64,000 nt of DNA from Paenibacillus silvae (lineage in GTDB: Bacteria; Bacillota; Bacilli; Paenibacillales; Paenibacillaceae). The stretch is taken from assembly GCF_014639235.1 (NCBI RefSeq), contig NZ_BMFU01000010.1, positions 92,441-156,440 on the forward strand. The letters are read 5' to 3'. A program made the translations under genes and the position numbers. Shown here in pieces: positions 53,041-61,937 of the stretch (position 1 is its first letter; the number at the start of each line of letters is the position of its first letter). The notes under the pieces were generated by a model. The model saw nothing but the letters and a program-made list of their open reading frames with translations, made no database searches and had not been told where the DNA came from.

Positions 53041-53739
53041 TCAGCTCATGTCTTTTGTCTCCAGCCGTATCATCGAAAGTGCAGCGATCCATAATCCAAT
53101 GGCTCCCAAGGTCAATGGAATCACAATAATACTATTCACCGAAAATGTAGGGCCATTGAAACCGGAGCACACAACAAACACAAGTAAAATGGATGCAACC
53201 ATTGTAGCAGTTACTGAATGCTTGCGCATGCCGAAGAATAGAGGAATCAGAGCCATCGCAGAAGCAGAGAACGCGCTGATTATATATTTAACAATCATTT
53301 TCCATAATACAGCTGTACTCAGAGGTTCAGTAATGAAGTCGTACAAGTGATTGGCCGTCAGCAAAAGCACACCCATCACCGCATCCGTCAACATGATCAT
53401 CGCAAAAGTAAACAGAAAAATCAGCATCAGCTTCGCAGCGATGATTTTATGCCGTTTGATCGGATACGTGAACATCACATTCATCGTTTTGTCCCGATAC
53501 TCGCTAATAATCAGTTTGGATATCAGAGCTCCTGAAAATATGATAAAGACTGCACGGGCAAACGTATCAATCAGAATAAACGAATCCTCATAACTGGCAA
53601 AAGCATAATCTTCAGCCCCCAGGTCGGTCACACCAATCATAATGAGAAATAGAAGAATGCTGAGCATTGCGATACCTGAACCTGTCAAATTCCGGGCAAA
53701 GCGATGCTTGCGCCATTCCAATCGAATCAGTTTAAGCAA
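53041..53739 (-). CDS. ABC-2 type permease, BcrB-like
   Basis: About 232 aa with six membrane helices. The best start is TTG 53739, with AAGGAGG exactly 9 nt upstream. The GTG at 53748 touches the SD itself and is improbable. It overlaps the end of the ATPase gene by 8 bp. With the ATPase it forms an exporter of the bacitracin/lantibiotic-immunity type. Antibiotic or peptide expulsion is likely, substrate unproven. Confidence 0.85.
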   Translation of the reverse strand: MLKLIRLEWRKHRFARNLTGSGIAMLSILLFLIMIGVTDLGAEDYAFASYEDSFILIDTFARAVFIIFSGALISKLIISEYRDKTMNVMFTYPIKRHKIIAAKLMLIFLFTFAMIMLTDAVMGVLLLTANHLYDFITEPLSTAVLWKMIVKYIISAFSASAMALIPLFFGMRKHSVTATMVASILLVFVVCSGFNGPTFSVNSIIVIPLTLGAIGLWIAALSMIRLETKDMS

Positions 53740-54655
53740 TGTGCTCACCCTCCTTCACCAGACTCATAAAGTGTTCTTCCAAGGAGTGCGAGCGTTTGGA
53801 TATCGACTCTACGGCAACACCGTGCTGCATCAGCTTACTGTTGAGATCGGACGGCATAATGCCAGAATCATAAACACGCAGCGTCTGCTCGTCTGAGAGC
53901 TTGTAATTTTTTATCTGCAGAAAATGCTCCACAACGTAAGCGGCCTTGCGAATATCTGTGGCTTGGATTTCAATATAATCCGTATGACCGCCCCGGATGC
54001 TCTCCATGGACACTTCTTCAATTAGTCTGCCGTTGCGAATGACTCCAATGGTGTCTGCAATCTGCTCCACCTCGCCAAGAATGTGGCTGGAGATTAACAG
54101 AGTCATTCGATATTCGGTGCTTAGTCGTTTGAACAGATCACGCATCTCCTTGATGCCCACGGGGTCAAGCCCGTTAATCGGTTCATCCAGAATTAAAAGT
54201 TCAGGCGTTGTGATCAGCGCCCTTGCCAGCCCAAGGCGCTGCTTCATACCGAGAGAGAAGTCTTTTACAGGCTTTTTACCTGCATCCTTCAGACCGACCA
54301 TCTCCATATGTTTACCAATCATCTGTTTGTTCGGAAACCCCATATACTCACAGTGCAGGTCGAGATTCTCCCAAGCAGACAACTTGTCATAGAAAAAGGG
54401 ATATTCGATAATGCTGCCCATTCGTTTCAGCACCTCGTACGAGTTCGGATTAAGCTTTTCCCCGAAAAGCTCGATCTCACCCGCTGTAGGTTTAACCAGG
54501 TTGGTTAACATCTTCATCACTGTCGTTTTGCCAGCCCCGTTCGGCCCCAGGAAGCCGTAAATCTCGCCTTGCCTGATATTCAGATTAACACTGGATACCG
54601 CCTCTGTTCCTTCATAAACCTTGGTTAAATCTATGGTCCGTGCAATATAACTCAT
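53732..54655 (-). CDS. ABC transporter ATPase, BcrA-like
   Basis: 307 aa from ATG 54655 (SD AAAGGAGA). Walker A GPNGAGKTT, Q-loop Q, the signature SLGMKQRLGLARAL (a LSxGMKQR variant typical of BcrA/lantibiotic-immunity ATPases), Walker B LLILDEPINGLD and the H-loop SSH. The C-terminal ~90 residues are a family-typical extension. It follows a HK/RR pair, a common layout for antimicrobial-peptide sensing and resistance. Confidence 0.92.
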   Translation of the reverse strand: MSYIARTIDLTKVYEGTEAVSSVNLNIRQGEIYGFLGPNGAGKTTVMKMLTNLVKPTAGEIELFGEKLNPNSYEVLKRMGSIIEYPFFYDKLSAWENLDLHCEYMGFPNKQMIGKHMEMVGLKDAGKKPVKDFSLGMKQRLGLARALITTPELLILDEPINGLDPVGIKEMRDLFKRLSTEYRMTLLISSHILGEVEQIADTIGVIRNGRLIEEVSMESIRGGHTDYIEIQATDIRKAAYVVEHFLQIKNYKLSDEQTLRVYDSGIMPSDLNSKLMQHGVAVESISKRSHSLEEHFMSLVKEGEHIA

Positions 54656-54771
54656 CTGGTCATTCTCCTTTACATCCCCTGCTGGGGTGCTTATATCTGT
54701 ATTGTAAAGAAAAAAGTCTGCTTTTTTATTAATCAAATCTTACAAAAACCTTAAGTTCGCTCTCTATATGT

Positions 54772-55710
54772 CTACAGCGCCTCCAAAGTAAAGGAAAATA
54801 CAGTTCGCTCATAGGGCACGCTGTGTACATCAATACGCCCACCCATACGTTCCACCAGACGCTTCGTAATGGTCAGACCCAGGCCGCTGCCCTGATACAT
54901 CCGATTGCGCGAATCCTCCAGCGTATACATCCGTTCAAAGACACGGGTGTGCTCCTTCTCGGGAATGCCCTTCCCACGGTCCCATACCTGTATGGTCACG
55001 CACTCTCCTTCACGTTTCAGTACAGATATTCCGAGCACTTTGCCGTCCGCTCCATATTTCATGGCATTGGTAATCAGATTATCGAGCACCCGATCCAGTG
55101 CTTCTTCATTGGCCCTGCCGAACACATCCTGCTCCGGGATATCCAGCTCCACATGCACCCCCAGCTTCGTAAGCAATTCGTAAAAGGACAGCATCTTCAC
55201 CCGGCATAATTCACTAATGTTCACCCGCCTAAGTTCCAACTCACGGTCCCCCGATTCAAGCTTGGCGAGATCAAAAAAGGAATGCATCAAACGCAGCACC
55301 TCCTGCGCCTTGTCCTGTATCTTTTCTGTCATCACCCTCCGTTCTGCATCCGTCAGGGATGAGCTGTGCAGCAGCGTTTCACTGTACCCGAGTACAACGG
55401 TAAGCGGAGTCTTCAAATCATGCGAAATGTTGGAGAGCATATTACGCATCTCTTTCTCCTGGTTCGCGTAATTGGCCTTGGCCAGATGGGCATGTTCAAG
55501 CAGCCGGTTCATATCGTTTAACAGCCGACTCATCTCTGCATCACTATCAAATACGAGCAGACGCTCATACGTTCCTTGGTCGAGAATATCCAATACTTTT
55601 TCATGAATGTAATTCAGATGTTTACTGCGTTTACGAAGTCTCACCCCGAGCACAGCAGCGGTAATTCCAAGCACCAACAGGGTAACTGAAAGCAGCCAGA
55701 TCAGCATCAT
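54772..55710 (-). CDS. Sensor histidine kinase of the Bcr-type exporter
   Basis: 312 aa from ATG 55710, overlapping the RR stop (ATGATGA-type junction); 55707 is an equal alternative. One clear N-terminal helix (LLSVTLLVLGITAAVLGV) and a short extracytoplasmic part. Cytoplasmic HisKA with phospho-His in SNISHDLKTP (about residue 105) and HATPase with NLITNAMKYG, DRGKGI and GSGLGL. The minimal sensor is in keeping with intramembrane-sensing kinases that use an ABC transporter as co-sensor. Confidence 0.92.
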   Translation of the reverse strand: MMLIWLLSVTLLVLGITAAVLGVRLRKRSKHLNYIHEKVLDILDQGTYERLLVFDSDAEMSRLLNDMNRLLEHAHLAKANYANQEKEMRNMLSNISHDLKTPLTVVLGYSETLLHSSSLTDAERRVMTEKIQDKAQEVLRLMHSFFDLAKLESGDRELELRRVNISELCRVKMLSFYELLTKLGVHVELDIPEQDVFGRANEEALDRVLDNLITNAMKYGADGKVLGISVLKREGECVTIQVWDRGKGIPEKEHTRVFERMYTLEDSRNRMYQGSGLGLTITKRLVERMGGRIDVHSVPYERTVFSFTLEAL

Positions 55711-56426
55711 ACCGGCTCTGCCTCCAGCTTGTATCCAATCCCCCATAACGTCTTGATATAACGAGGCGCAGAAGGGTCGACTTCCAGCTTCTCCCGCAGA
55801 CGACGCATATGTACATTAATGATATTTTCATCACCATAATAATGATCGTTCCAGACTGACGCGTAAATCTGAGCTTTGGTGAATACTTTGCCGGGATGAG
55901 TAACAAACAATTTTAAAATACCGAACTCTTTGGACGTTAACTTCACCGCTTCCCCATCACGCTGAACCTCGTACGTTTCCATATCTACCACAAGTCCGCC
56001 AAGCTTTATTCGGTGGTCTTCTACCGCTTCTTTTTCCACAGGATGACTGATATAATTGGCACGGCGAATCGCTGCTTTGATGCGGGCGGTCAGCTCGATC
56101 AGCGAGAACGGTTTGCTCAGATAATCATCAGCGCCAAAGCCGAGGCCGAGCGCCTTATCTACATCCCCGTCCTTGGCAGACAGAATGAGCACTGGCACCA
56201 GACTTCTCGCCCGAATGGTCTGCAGCACATCCATCCCGCTGCGATGCGGCAGCATCAGATCAAGTATAATCAGGTCAAACCCGGGCCCAGCCTCGGTGAA
56301 CAGACGCTCTGCCTCCAGACCGTCATACGCATATGTGAGGTCGAAGCCCTCTTTTTCCAAATATGGTCCAACCATCTCACTGATCGAACGATCATCCTCT
56401 ACAAGCAGCAGGCGTTGACGTGACAT
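55707..56426 (-). CDS. OmpR-family response regulator of the exporter
   Basis: 239 aa. Receiver with LLVEDDR and D56 (in IILDLMLPHRSG), Lys in LSKPFSL. The winged helix has SKEFGILKLFVTHPGKVFTK and IINVHMRRLREKLE. It probably activates the 53.0-54.7 kb exporter in response to an envelope-active compound. Confidence 0.95.
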   Translation of the reverse strand: MSRQRLLLVEDDRSISEMVGPYLEKEGFDLTYAYDGLEAERLFTEAGPGFDLIILDLMLPHRSGMDVLQTIRARSLVPVLILSAKDGDVDKALGLGFGADDYLSKPFSLIELTARIKAAIRRANYISHPVEKEAVEDHRIKLGGLVVDMETYEVQRDGEAVKLTSKEFGILKLFVTHPGKVFTKAQIYASVWNDHYYGDENIINVHMRRLREKLEVDPSAPRYIKTLWGIGYKLEAEPV

Positions 56427-56498
56427 GAACCTTCCCTCCCGGTAGTTAACATTTCCTTCATTACCTCACAATTTGATGAACTTGGCAATCAGATGACC

Positions 56499-56552
56499 AA
56501 AAAACCTGACCAGGCAGGTACTTGAAGGAACGTTCAAGTATGCCCGATCAGG
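56499..56552 (-). terminator. Terminator of the degV gene
   Basis: On the minus strand CCTGATC...GGTCAGG encloses TACTTGAA/TTCAAGTA and is followed by TTTTTTGG. It begins about 25 bp after the degV stop. Confidence 0.85.
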
Positions 56553-56577
56553 CTGTCGTCTCTACCCTTGAATCTGT

Positions 56578-57426
56578 CTAAGCCTGGGCTTTATCGCTGC
56601 GAATCCAGCACAACCCGATGGTGCCGGCCCCGGCATGAATGCTCACCACGGGAATAAACGGCATGATCTCCGTCTTCAAGCGGGGGAGCAGCTCCGTAAT
56701 CTGCTGTTTGATGGTGTGAGCTTCCTCATGGTTGTTTGCATGCATGATACACACATGTTTGACCTTCTCCATGTCCTTCTTCAGCATATCGATCATACGC
56801 TCTTTCGTGCGTTTAAACGTGCGGATTTTCTCGTTCACAACCACTTTGCCCTCTTCGAACCGAAGCAGTAGATGAATCTTGAGCAGTTGGCTTATGATCA
56901 GCTGTGTCCCGGTCACACGCCCGCTGCGGTGAAGATTTTGAAGACTTGCAGGGATCAGATAAAAAGCCATGTTATCAATCATCTGTTCAATACGGGATTT
57001 GATCTCGCCCGCTGAACAGCCCTGCTTCTGCCATTCCAGCCCTTGCATAATCATCTCGCGAAGAGGATAGGCTCCTGCTCTTGAATCAATTGCGGTCACC
57101 TTCACGTCTGCCATTTCTGCAGCCTGCATCGAGGTATGGAGTGTTCCGCTAAGTGCAGTGGAGCAATGAATCGTAATGATCTCATCGTATCGGCCTTTAA
57201 GCGACTCATACAGTTCTATAAACTCGCCAATTGGCGGCTGCGAGCTGCTCGCGCGCGAAGAAACCTCCAGTTTCTCATAGAACGTATCCGGCGAGATGTC
57301 TTCGGTTTCCCGGTAACATTCCTCGCCAAATACGATGCGCAGCGGCACGATGTAGATATGATTTTGCTCCGCAAACGCGGAATCCAGTGTACTGGTGCTG
57401 TCGGTGACCCATGCAATTTTCTTCAT
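56578..57426 (-). CDS. DegV-family fatty-acid-binding protein
   Basis: 282 aa. N-terminal WVTDSTSTLD and PLRIVFGEECYRE, with the ligand-binding SSRASSSQPPIGEF segment and VTAIDSRAG. DegV/FakB-like proteins bind fatty acids and hand them to the FakA kinase. No fakA is adjacent. SD AAGGATG precedes the ATG, terminator behind. Confidence 0.93.
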   Translation of the reverse strand: MKKIAWVTDSTSTLDSAFAEQNHIYIVPLRIVFGEECYRETEDISPDTFYEKLEVSSRASSSQPPIGEFIELYESLKGRYDEIITIHCSTALSGTLHTSMQAAEMADVKVTAIDSRAGAYPLREMIMQGLEWQKQGCSAGEIKSRIEQMIDNMAFYLIPASLQNLHRSGRVTGTQLIISQLLKIHLLLRFEEGKVVVNEKIRTFKRTKERMIDMLKKDMEKVKHVCIMHANNHEEAHTIKQQITELLPRLKTEIMPFIPVVSIHAGAGTIGLCWIRSDKAQA

Positions 57427-57517
57427 GACATCCTTCTCTCTTGCCGGATTGTTCGTGCTGGTATTCTACACGTCAGGCACATGCCCGGCGGTTATTTTAA
57501 ATTTGAATAAACGCAAT

Positions 57518-57531
57518 TGTAAACGCTTGCG
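57518..57531. promoter_or_regulatory. cre-like sequence in the divergent degV/ABC promoter region
   Basis: TGTAAACGCTTGCG matches the CcpA consensus except at its right end. It lies in the 304-bp gap between degV and the ABC permease operon. Nothing else is recognised in the gap. Confidence 0.35.
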
Positions 57532-57730
57532 ACTATACCTCTTCATTATAAAGCCAATCCTTCCGCTCTGTCTTGTGGCGCATTCATGAACAATCCCTTT
57601 GATTCCAATATTCGCTAAAAAAATGTATTGCATGTGAAGGAATATATTGGTATGCTGTTGTCCTTCTCTCTTTTTCGCCTTGACTGAAGTGAACGGGTCC
57701 GCCGTTCAATCCACTTATCGGAGGTGTTAT

Positions 57731-58507
57731 ATGCTTTATTTTACGTTGGCTTCCAAGGCCTACGCCCGAAACCTGCAATATCGCGGGGCACACATGGTAC
57801 ATAACCTGGCAAGCGCCATGTTTGGGTACATGTACGCTTGTCTCTGGATCGGCATCGGGGCCGACCATCAGCTCGGAGAATACGGGGTACAGGGAATGAT
57901 CAGCTACATTGCGTTCACGCAATCGTCACTCTGGATCTCAGGCTTCCTGACCAACGGACTAGGTATTCCGCTCAGTGTCAGGACGGGGCAGATTGCACTG
58001 GACCTCATGCGTCCGGTACATCTTTTCAGCCATTTAATGGCACGGGAATGGGGGCAGATCGCCTACCAGTTCGTGTACAAAAGCCTTCCCATCTACCTTC
58101 TCTACTCCATCGTTTTTTCCCTAAAATGGCCTTCGGAGACCTGGACATTCGCATATGCCGCACTTGCCCTTGCCGGCGCAGCATACTTGTCCATCTGTAT
58201 GAATTACATTATCGGTGTCACATCCATGTGGACTACGGAGTCATCCTGGTTACACTGGGCTAATCATGCCCTGATGAACCTGATGGCCGGTTTCTTCATC
58301 CCGCTGGAATGGCTGCCGAAGTGGCTGGAGCAATTGGCCTGGCTGTCTCCTTATCCGTTTCTGCTCTACGTTCCTACGCGAATTTACCTGGGCTTTGAAG
58401 ATGGCTCCTTACTCTGGGGAACCTTGCTTTGGTGTGTGTTTATGACACTGCTCTGCCTGGGCATCACCCAAGTGTTACGTCGTAAAGTGGAGGTGCAAGG
58501 CGGATGA
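57731..58507 (+). CDS. ABC-2 family permease (DUF990/ABC2_membrane_6 type), first subunit
   Basis: 258 aa from ATG 57731 (SD GGAGG); an earlier in-frame ATG has no SD. Six membrane helices; blocks YRGAHMVHNLASAMFGYMYA and FFIPLEWLPKWLEQLAWLSP are typical. It forms a heterodimeric exporter with the next gene, which it overlaps by 4 bp. The substrate is unknown; these transporters are unassigned in most genomes. Confidence 0.9.
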   Translation: MLYFTLASKAYARNLQYRGAHMVHNLASAMFGYMYACLWIGIGADHQLGEYGVQGMISYIAFTQSSLWISGFLTNGLGIPLSVRTGQIALDLMRPVHLFSHLMAREWGQIAYQFVYKSLPIYLLYSIVFSLKWPSETWTFAYAALALAGAAYLSICMNYIIGVTSMWTTESSWLHWANHALMNLMAGFFIPLEWLPKWLEQLAWLSPYPFLLYVPTRIYLGFEDGSLLWGTLLWCVFMTLLCLGITQVLRRKVEVQGG

Positions 58508-59304
58508 AGCCAATATCCTGGTTCCATTTATATAAAATACTCATTCGCACAAGCATCCGCAGCCGGATGCAGTACAAATTCAATTTTGTGCTGGGAGCTA
58601 TCCTTGCCGCACTCATTCAAATTTCCGAGTTTCTGATGGTTGCACTGGTGCTGCACAAATTCGGTGCGATCAAGGGCTGGTCGTTATATGAGATCGGTTA
58701 TCTCTTCGCCATTATGACTTTATCCAAAACGCTGTACCGAACATTCGGCAACGAGGTGCATCATCTGGAAAAATATCTGGTTGGCGGTGAACTGGATCAA
58801 TTGCTGACACGGCCCATGCCCGTGCTGCTCGCACTACTGCCGCAAAATTTCCGCCTGATGGTTGGTGAAGTGCTTCAGGGCGGATTTATTCTCTGCTGGT
58901 CGCTGTCAGGAATGATGAACAGCGGGCAGATCGGCTGGACGGTCATTCCGCTCTCTCTGCTTGTCATCGTAACCGGGGCGATCATTCTCTTTTCCATCGG
59001 ACTCGCTACAGCAACTCTCGGTTTCTGGACAACACGCATCGAGGAGCTGCAGGTCATTACAGAGGACGCCGCCCGTACAGCGGCTCAATACCCCCTCACA
59101 CTTTATCCCAAATGGATGTCAAGCCTGCTGCTGACCGTCATTCCCGTGGGATTCGTGAACTACGTTCCGGCCCTCTACCTGCTGCGCGGTGAAGGTGGCG
59201 TGTGGGTACTGGCTCTTATTGCTGCAATAGCCCTGTTATGTTTGGCCGCAAGTTTACGTTTCTGGGCCTTCGGCATGACCAAATATCAAAGTACAGGCAG
59301 TTAG
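58504..59304 (+). CDS. ABC-2 family permease (DUF990/ABC2_membrane_6 type), second subunit
   Basis: 266 aa, ATG overlapping the previous stop (ATGA). Six membrane helices; FNFVLGAILAALIQISEFLM, LLTRPMPVLLALLPQNFRLM and the late LLLTVIPVGFVNYVPALYLL are typical. It pairs with 57731-58507 and the ATPase at 59333. Confidence 0.9.
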   Translation: MKPISWFHLYKILIRTSIRSRMQYKFNFVLGAILAALIQISEFLMVALVLHKFGAIKGWSLYEIGYLFAIMTLSKTLYRTFGNEVHHLEKYLVGGELDQLLTRPMPVLLALLPQNFRLMVGEVLQGGFILCWSLSGMMNSGQIGWTVIPLSLLVIVTGAIILFSIGLATATLGFWTTRIEELQVITEDAARTAAQYPLTLYPKWMSSLLLTVIPVGFVNYVPALYLLRGEGGVWVLALIAAIALLCLAASLRFWAFGMTKYQSTGS

Positions 59305-59332
59305 AGAAGTTAATAAAGGAGTCAAAACACAC

Positions 59333-60307
59333 ATGAATATGATTACGGCACGCCATCTGCAAAAAGAGTTCAAAACCCCTGTCGTGCGGGAAGGACGCTT
59401 CTCAGGGGTGCGCACCTTGTTTTCACGCCAGTATGTAACCAAAGAAGCGGTACGAGATATCAGCTTTGATATCCGGCAAGGTGAATTTGTCGGTTACATC
59501 GGGCCGAATGGGGCTGGTAAATCAACCACGATCAAAATGCTGACAGGCATTCTTCACCCCACTGCGGGTGAGGTGCGGCTGGGCGGCATGAATCCACATG
59601 AGGAACGGCGCAGGACAGTGCGAAAGCTCGGGGTCGTTTTTGGACAGCGCAGCCAGCTCTGGTGGGACTTACCCGTGAAGGATTCGTATGATATTTTGGC
59701 AGAAATGTACGGCGTAAGTGCTGAGGTCAAAAGAAAACGGCTGTCCCAGTTCGCTGAACTGCTGGACCTCGAATCGTTCTGGGCTACCCCCGTTCGCAAG
59801 CTCTCCCTTGGGCAGCGTATGCGAGCGGATCTGGCAGCGTCCATGCTGCATGATCCGGAGCTGCTTTTCCTTGACGAACCCACGATTGGGCTGGATGTAA
59901 ACGCCAAGCGGAACATTCGCCAGTTTCTGCGCACATTAAATGAAGAGTTTGGCAAAACCATTCTGCTCACCACCCACGATATGGATGATATCGAACAGTT
60001 ATGCAGCCGCGTTATGGTCATCAACCATGGGCAGCTGACCTATGACGGTACGATCTCCTCCCTGCGGGATACCATCGGCCTGCCTACCATGATTCGTGTT
60101 GCCTTCCGTGGACAGGTTCAGCTGCCCAACACGCTGCCTTCTGCCATTCAGGTTACAAGCATGCACGATCAGGTGCTGACTGCACTGGTGAATCGGAAGG
60201 AGTGGCGTACGATGGACATTCTGAAGGAGCTGGAGCAGTGGGGAGAGATTGACGATATCGAAATGAAGGAACCAGACTTTGAGGATGTGATTCACAACGT
60301 ATATTGA
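59333..60307 (+). CDS. ABC transporter ATPase of the DUF990-type exporter
   Basis: 324 aa. A family-specific N-terminal insert (REGRFSGVRTLFSRQYVTKE) precedes Walker A GPNGAGKST, followed by FGQRSQLWWDLPV, the signature LSLGQRMRADLAAS, Walker B LLFLDEPTIGLD and the H-loop TTHD. It energises the two permeases encoded upstream, 28 bp away. SD AAAGGAG precedes the ATG. Confidence 0.95.
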   Translation: MNMITARHLQKEFKTPVVREGRFSGVRTLFSRQYVTKEAVRDISFDIRQGEFVGYIGPNGAGKSTTIKMLTGILHPTAGEVRLGGMNPHEERRRTVRKLGVVFGQRSQLWWDLPVKDSYDILAEMYGVSAEVKRKRLSQFAELLDLESFWATPVRKLSLGQRMRADLAASMLHDPELLFLDEPTIGLDVNAKRNIRQFLRTLNEEFGKTILLTTHDMDDIEQLCSRVMVINHGQLTYDGTISSLRDTIGLPTMIRVAFRGQVQLPNTLPSAIQVTSMHDQVLTALVNRKEWRTMDILKELEQWGEIDDIEMKEPDFEDVIHNVY

Positions 60308-60409
60308 ATATGGATTGGCCTATTTTAAGATGAAACGGGTGACCAGGCTGTTCGAATGCCGTTACAGGAAAGAGGGACATGACGTACTGTAGTAACGGAG
60401 GTGAGGGTC

Positions 60410-61087
60410 ATGCTTGTGACCAGACATGTTCTTGCTGCTTCGAGTCCCTATGCTGCGCCCTATTACATCGTACGCGGAACGAACCCCGGACCTGTCATGA
60501 TGATTACTTCCGGGGTTCATGGCAATGAAACGGCGAGCATGGCCGCTGCGCAGAAGCTTGCTGATGATTGTATAGCAGGGCGCTATGTGATTCATCGCGG
60601 AACTTTAATTATTGTACCCAGAGTCAACCAGCAGGCGTATGCGAGAGAAATAAGAGGCAAGCCCGACCTGAATCGTACGTTTCCCCGCCGTAAATCCGGT
60701 AAAGCCAAGCATCCACTGGCTGCCGCCGTGTTCCGGCTTGCGCGTGCGCATCAGCCCGACTGGTGGCTTGATCTGCATGAAGCCAACGGCCTCTCACAGC
60801 TCAGTCCACGCGTGCTTGGACAAACGCTGATCACCAATCCGGGCAGCTCCAGTGTGGCGATTTGCCGAAAAATCATTGAACGTATGAACCGATCCATCCC
60901 GGTTCACAAGCATCATTTTAATCTGAAGCGGCATGAGCTGCCGGGTTCCGCCCGTACAGCCGCTGCAAGGTTGCTGTCTGCGAAGTCTGTCACCGTTGAA
61001 ACGTGCTGGAGCCTGAAACGCGCTGTACGCATCCGGTATCAGACGGAGATTGTGCATCATTTTCTGCGTGAAGCGGGTATGTCATGA
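60410..61087 (+). CDS. M14/AstE-like zinc carboxypeptidase or deacylase
   Basis: 225 aa from ATG 60410 (SD GGAGGTGA); GTG 60401 overlaps that SD. Zinc ligands H37 and E40 in GVHGNET and H123 in WWLDLHEA; DLNRTFP (86-92) is the substrate-arginine motif and ETCWS near the end supplies the catalytic Glu. It belongs to the succinylglutamate desuccinylase/aspartoacylase branch of M14. Substrate unknown; the ABC exporter upstream is 100 bp away and may be unrelated. Confidence 0.88.
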   Translation: MLVTRHVLAASSPYAAPYYIVRGTNPGPVMMITSGVHGNETASMAAAQKLADDCIAGRYVIHRGTLIIVPRVNQQAYAREIRGKPDLNRTFPRRKSGKAKHPLAAAVFRLARAHQPDWWLDLHEANGLSQLSPRVLGQTLITNPGSSSVAICRKIIERMNRSIPVHKHHFNLKRHELPGSARTAAARLLSAKSVTVETCWSLKRAVRIRYQTEIVHHFLREAGMS

Positions 61088-61093
61088 ATGAAC

Positions 61094-61285
61094 TATATAA
61101 GTTGAACTAAGGATTTTACACAGTCCACTCCGATGACAGAATAACCTTCCAATCGCTGTTATCCCCAGATTTTTTTGATTTCCTTTTAACAAAGGTTAAA
61201 ATCCGGTGATAAAGGCGACCGCTCCGCTTTTTCAGGTCTTTTCTGTCCTCTCCGTTAATGTGTAAAAAATAGTTCAACTTATATA
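61094..61285 (-). repeat. Extragenic repeat family, copy C (192 bp, perfect ends)
   Basis: The ends TATATAAGTTGAACT (61094-61108) and AGTTCAACTTATATA (61271-61285) are perfect 15-bp inverted repeats. The internal blocks are those of copies A and B. CTCCG occurs at 61128-61132 and again at 61250-61254, the two points between which copy D lost its interior. It begins 7 bp after the stop of the M14-like gene. Confidence 0.9.
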
Positions 61286-61375
61286 TCTTAACTTTGATAG
61301 AAGTAAAATTAAAAGACATCACTGAGGTAACAATTATAATCATGTCTGCTATCTCAGTGAAATACAGCAATTTTC

Positions 61376-61879
61376 TTAGAAAGTATACCGATCTGTCTTC
61401 CAGTACCAGAATTTTGACCCTTGAGAGATTAAGAATCGTTCTAGCCATGTTTTGAAATTTGAATTAAAAGGGCCTGAGCATTCCACAGGATTCATGCTTT
61501 CACAAAGCAATAAATATTCTTCGTCGCCAGATTGCCAACGTTCCAGATCAATGATAATTCGGTCATCAAGAATATTGGCAACGACAATTCTGCGAGCAGT
61601 CGGTTCGTTATAGTGAAAGACGTCTTCAACAGAGTATAAAAAGTTTTCTCCCCCATACTCAGGATGTTCAAACAATGAGGCTCCGTTACATACCAGCAAA
61701 AAATCTATGTAGTCTGGAGGTAACGGGACAGAAAAGAAATGTGAAAGAACGTCCATTTTCTCCTGCGATGCCCCAGGCTTTAGCCTATTTACGGCAGTCA
61801 TTTTCCCAGCAGAAGTGAGTATTACAATCCGTCCATCATTTTGATCGGACCAATCTTTAAACTCTTTGAATAACTCCAT
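61376..61879 (-). CDS. SUKH (SMI1/KNR4)-family immunity protein
   Basis: 167 aa, no signal peptide, acidic. The SUKH hallmark LPPDYIDFLLVCNGAS (about residues 53-68) is followed by YSVEDVFHYNE and DDRIIIDLERW. SUKH proteins neutralise the C-terminal toxin domain of secreted polymorphic toxins inside the cell. Its gene starts 58 bp after the end of an HNH nuclease-toxin tail on the same strand, so it is the likely cognate immunity gene. SD AAGGGG 8 nt before the ATG. Confidence 0.9.
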   Translation of the reverse strand: MELFKEFKDWSDQNDGRIVILTSAGKMTAVNRLKPGASQEKMDVLSHFFSVPLPPDYIDFLLVCNGASLFEHPEYGGENFLYSVEDVFHYNEPTARRIVVANILDDRIIIDLERWQSGDEEYLLLCESMNPVECSGPFNSNFKTWLERFLISQGSKFWYWKTDRYTF

Positions 61880-61937
61880 TCATACGACCCCTTATTAGTC
61901 AACTTCTACAAATGTAATATAAGGCTAGCTTATCACA

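Noticed and set aside
61116..61448. 110-aa minus-strand ORF over repeat copy C
   Set aside because: It runs through the repeat element and has no SD or recognisable domain; the composition is that of translated extragenic DNA.
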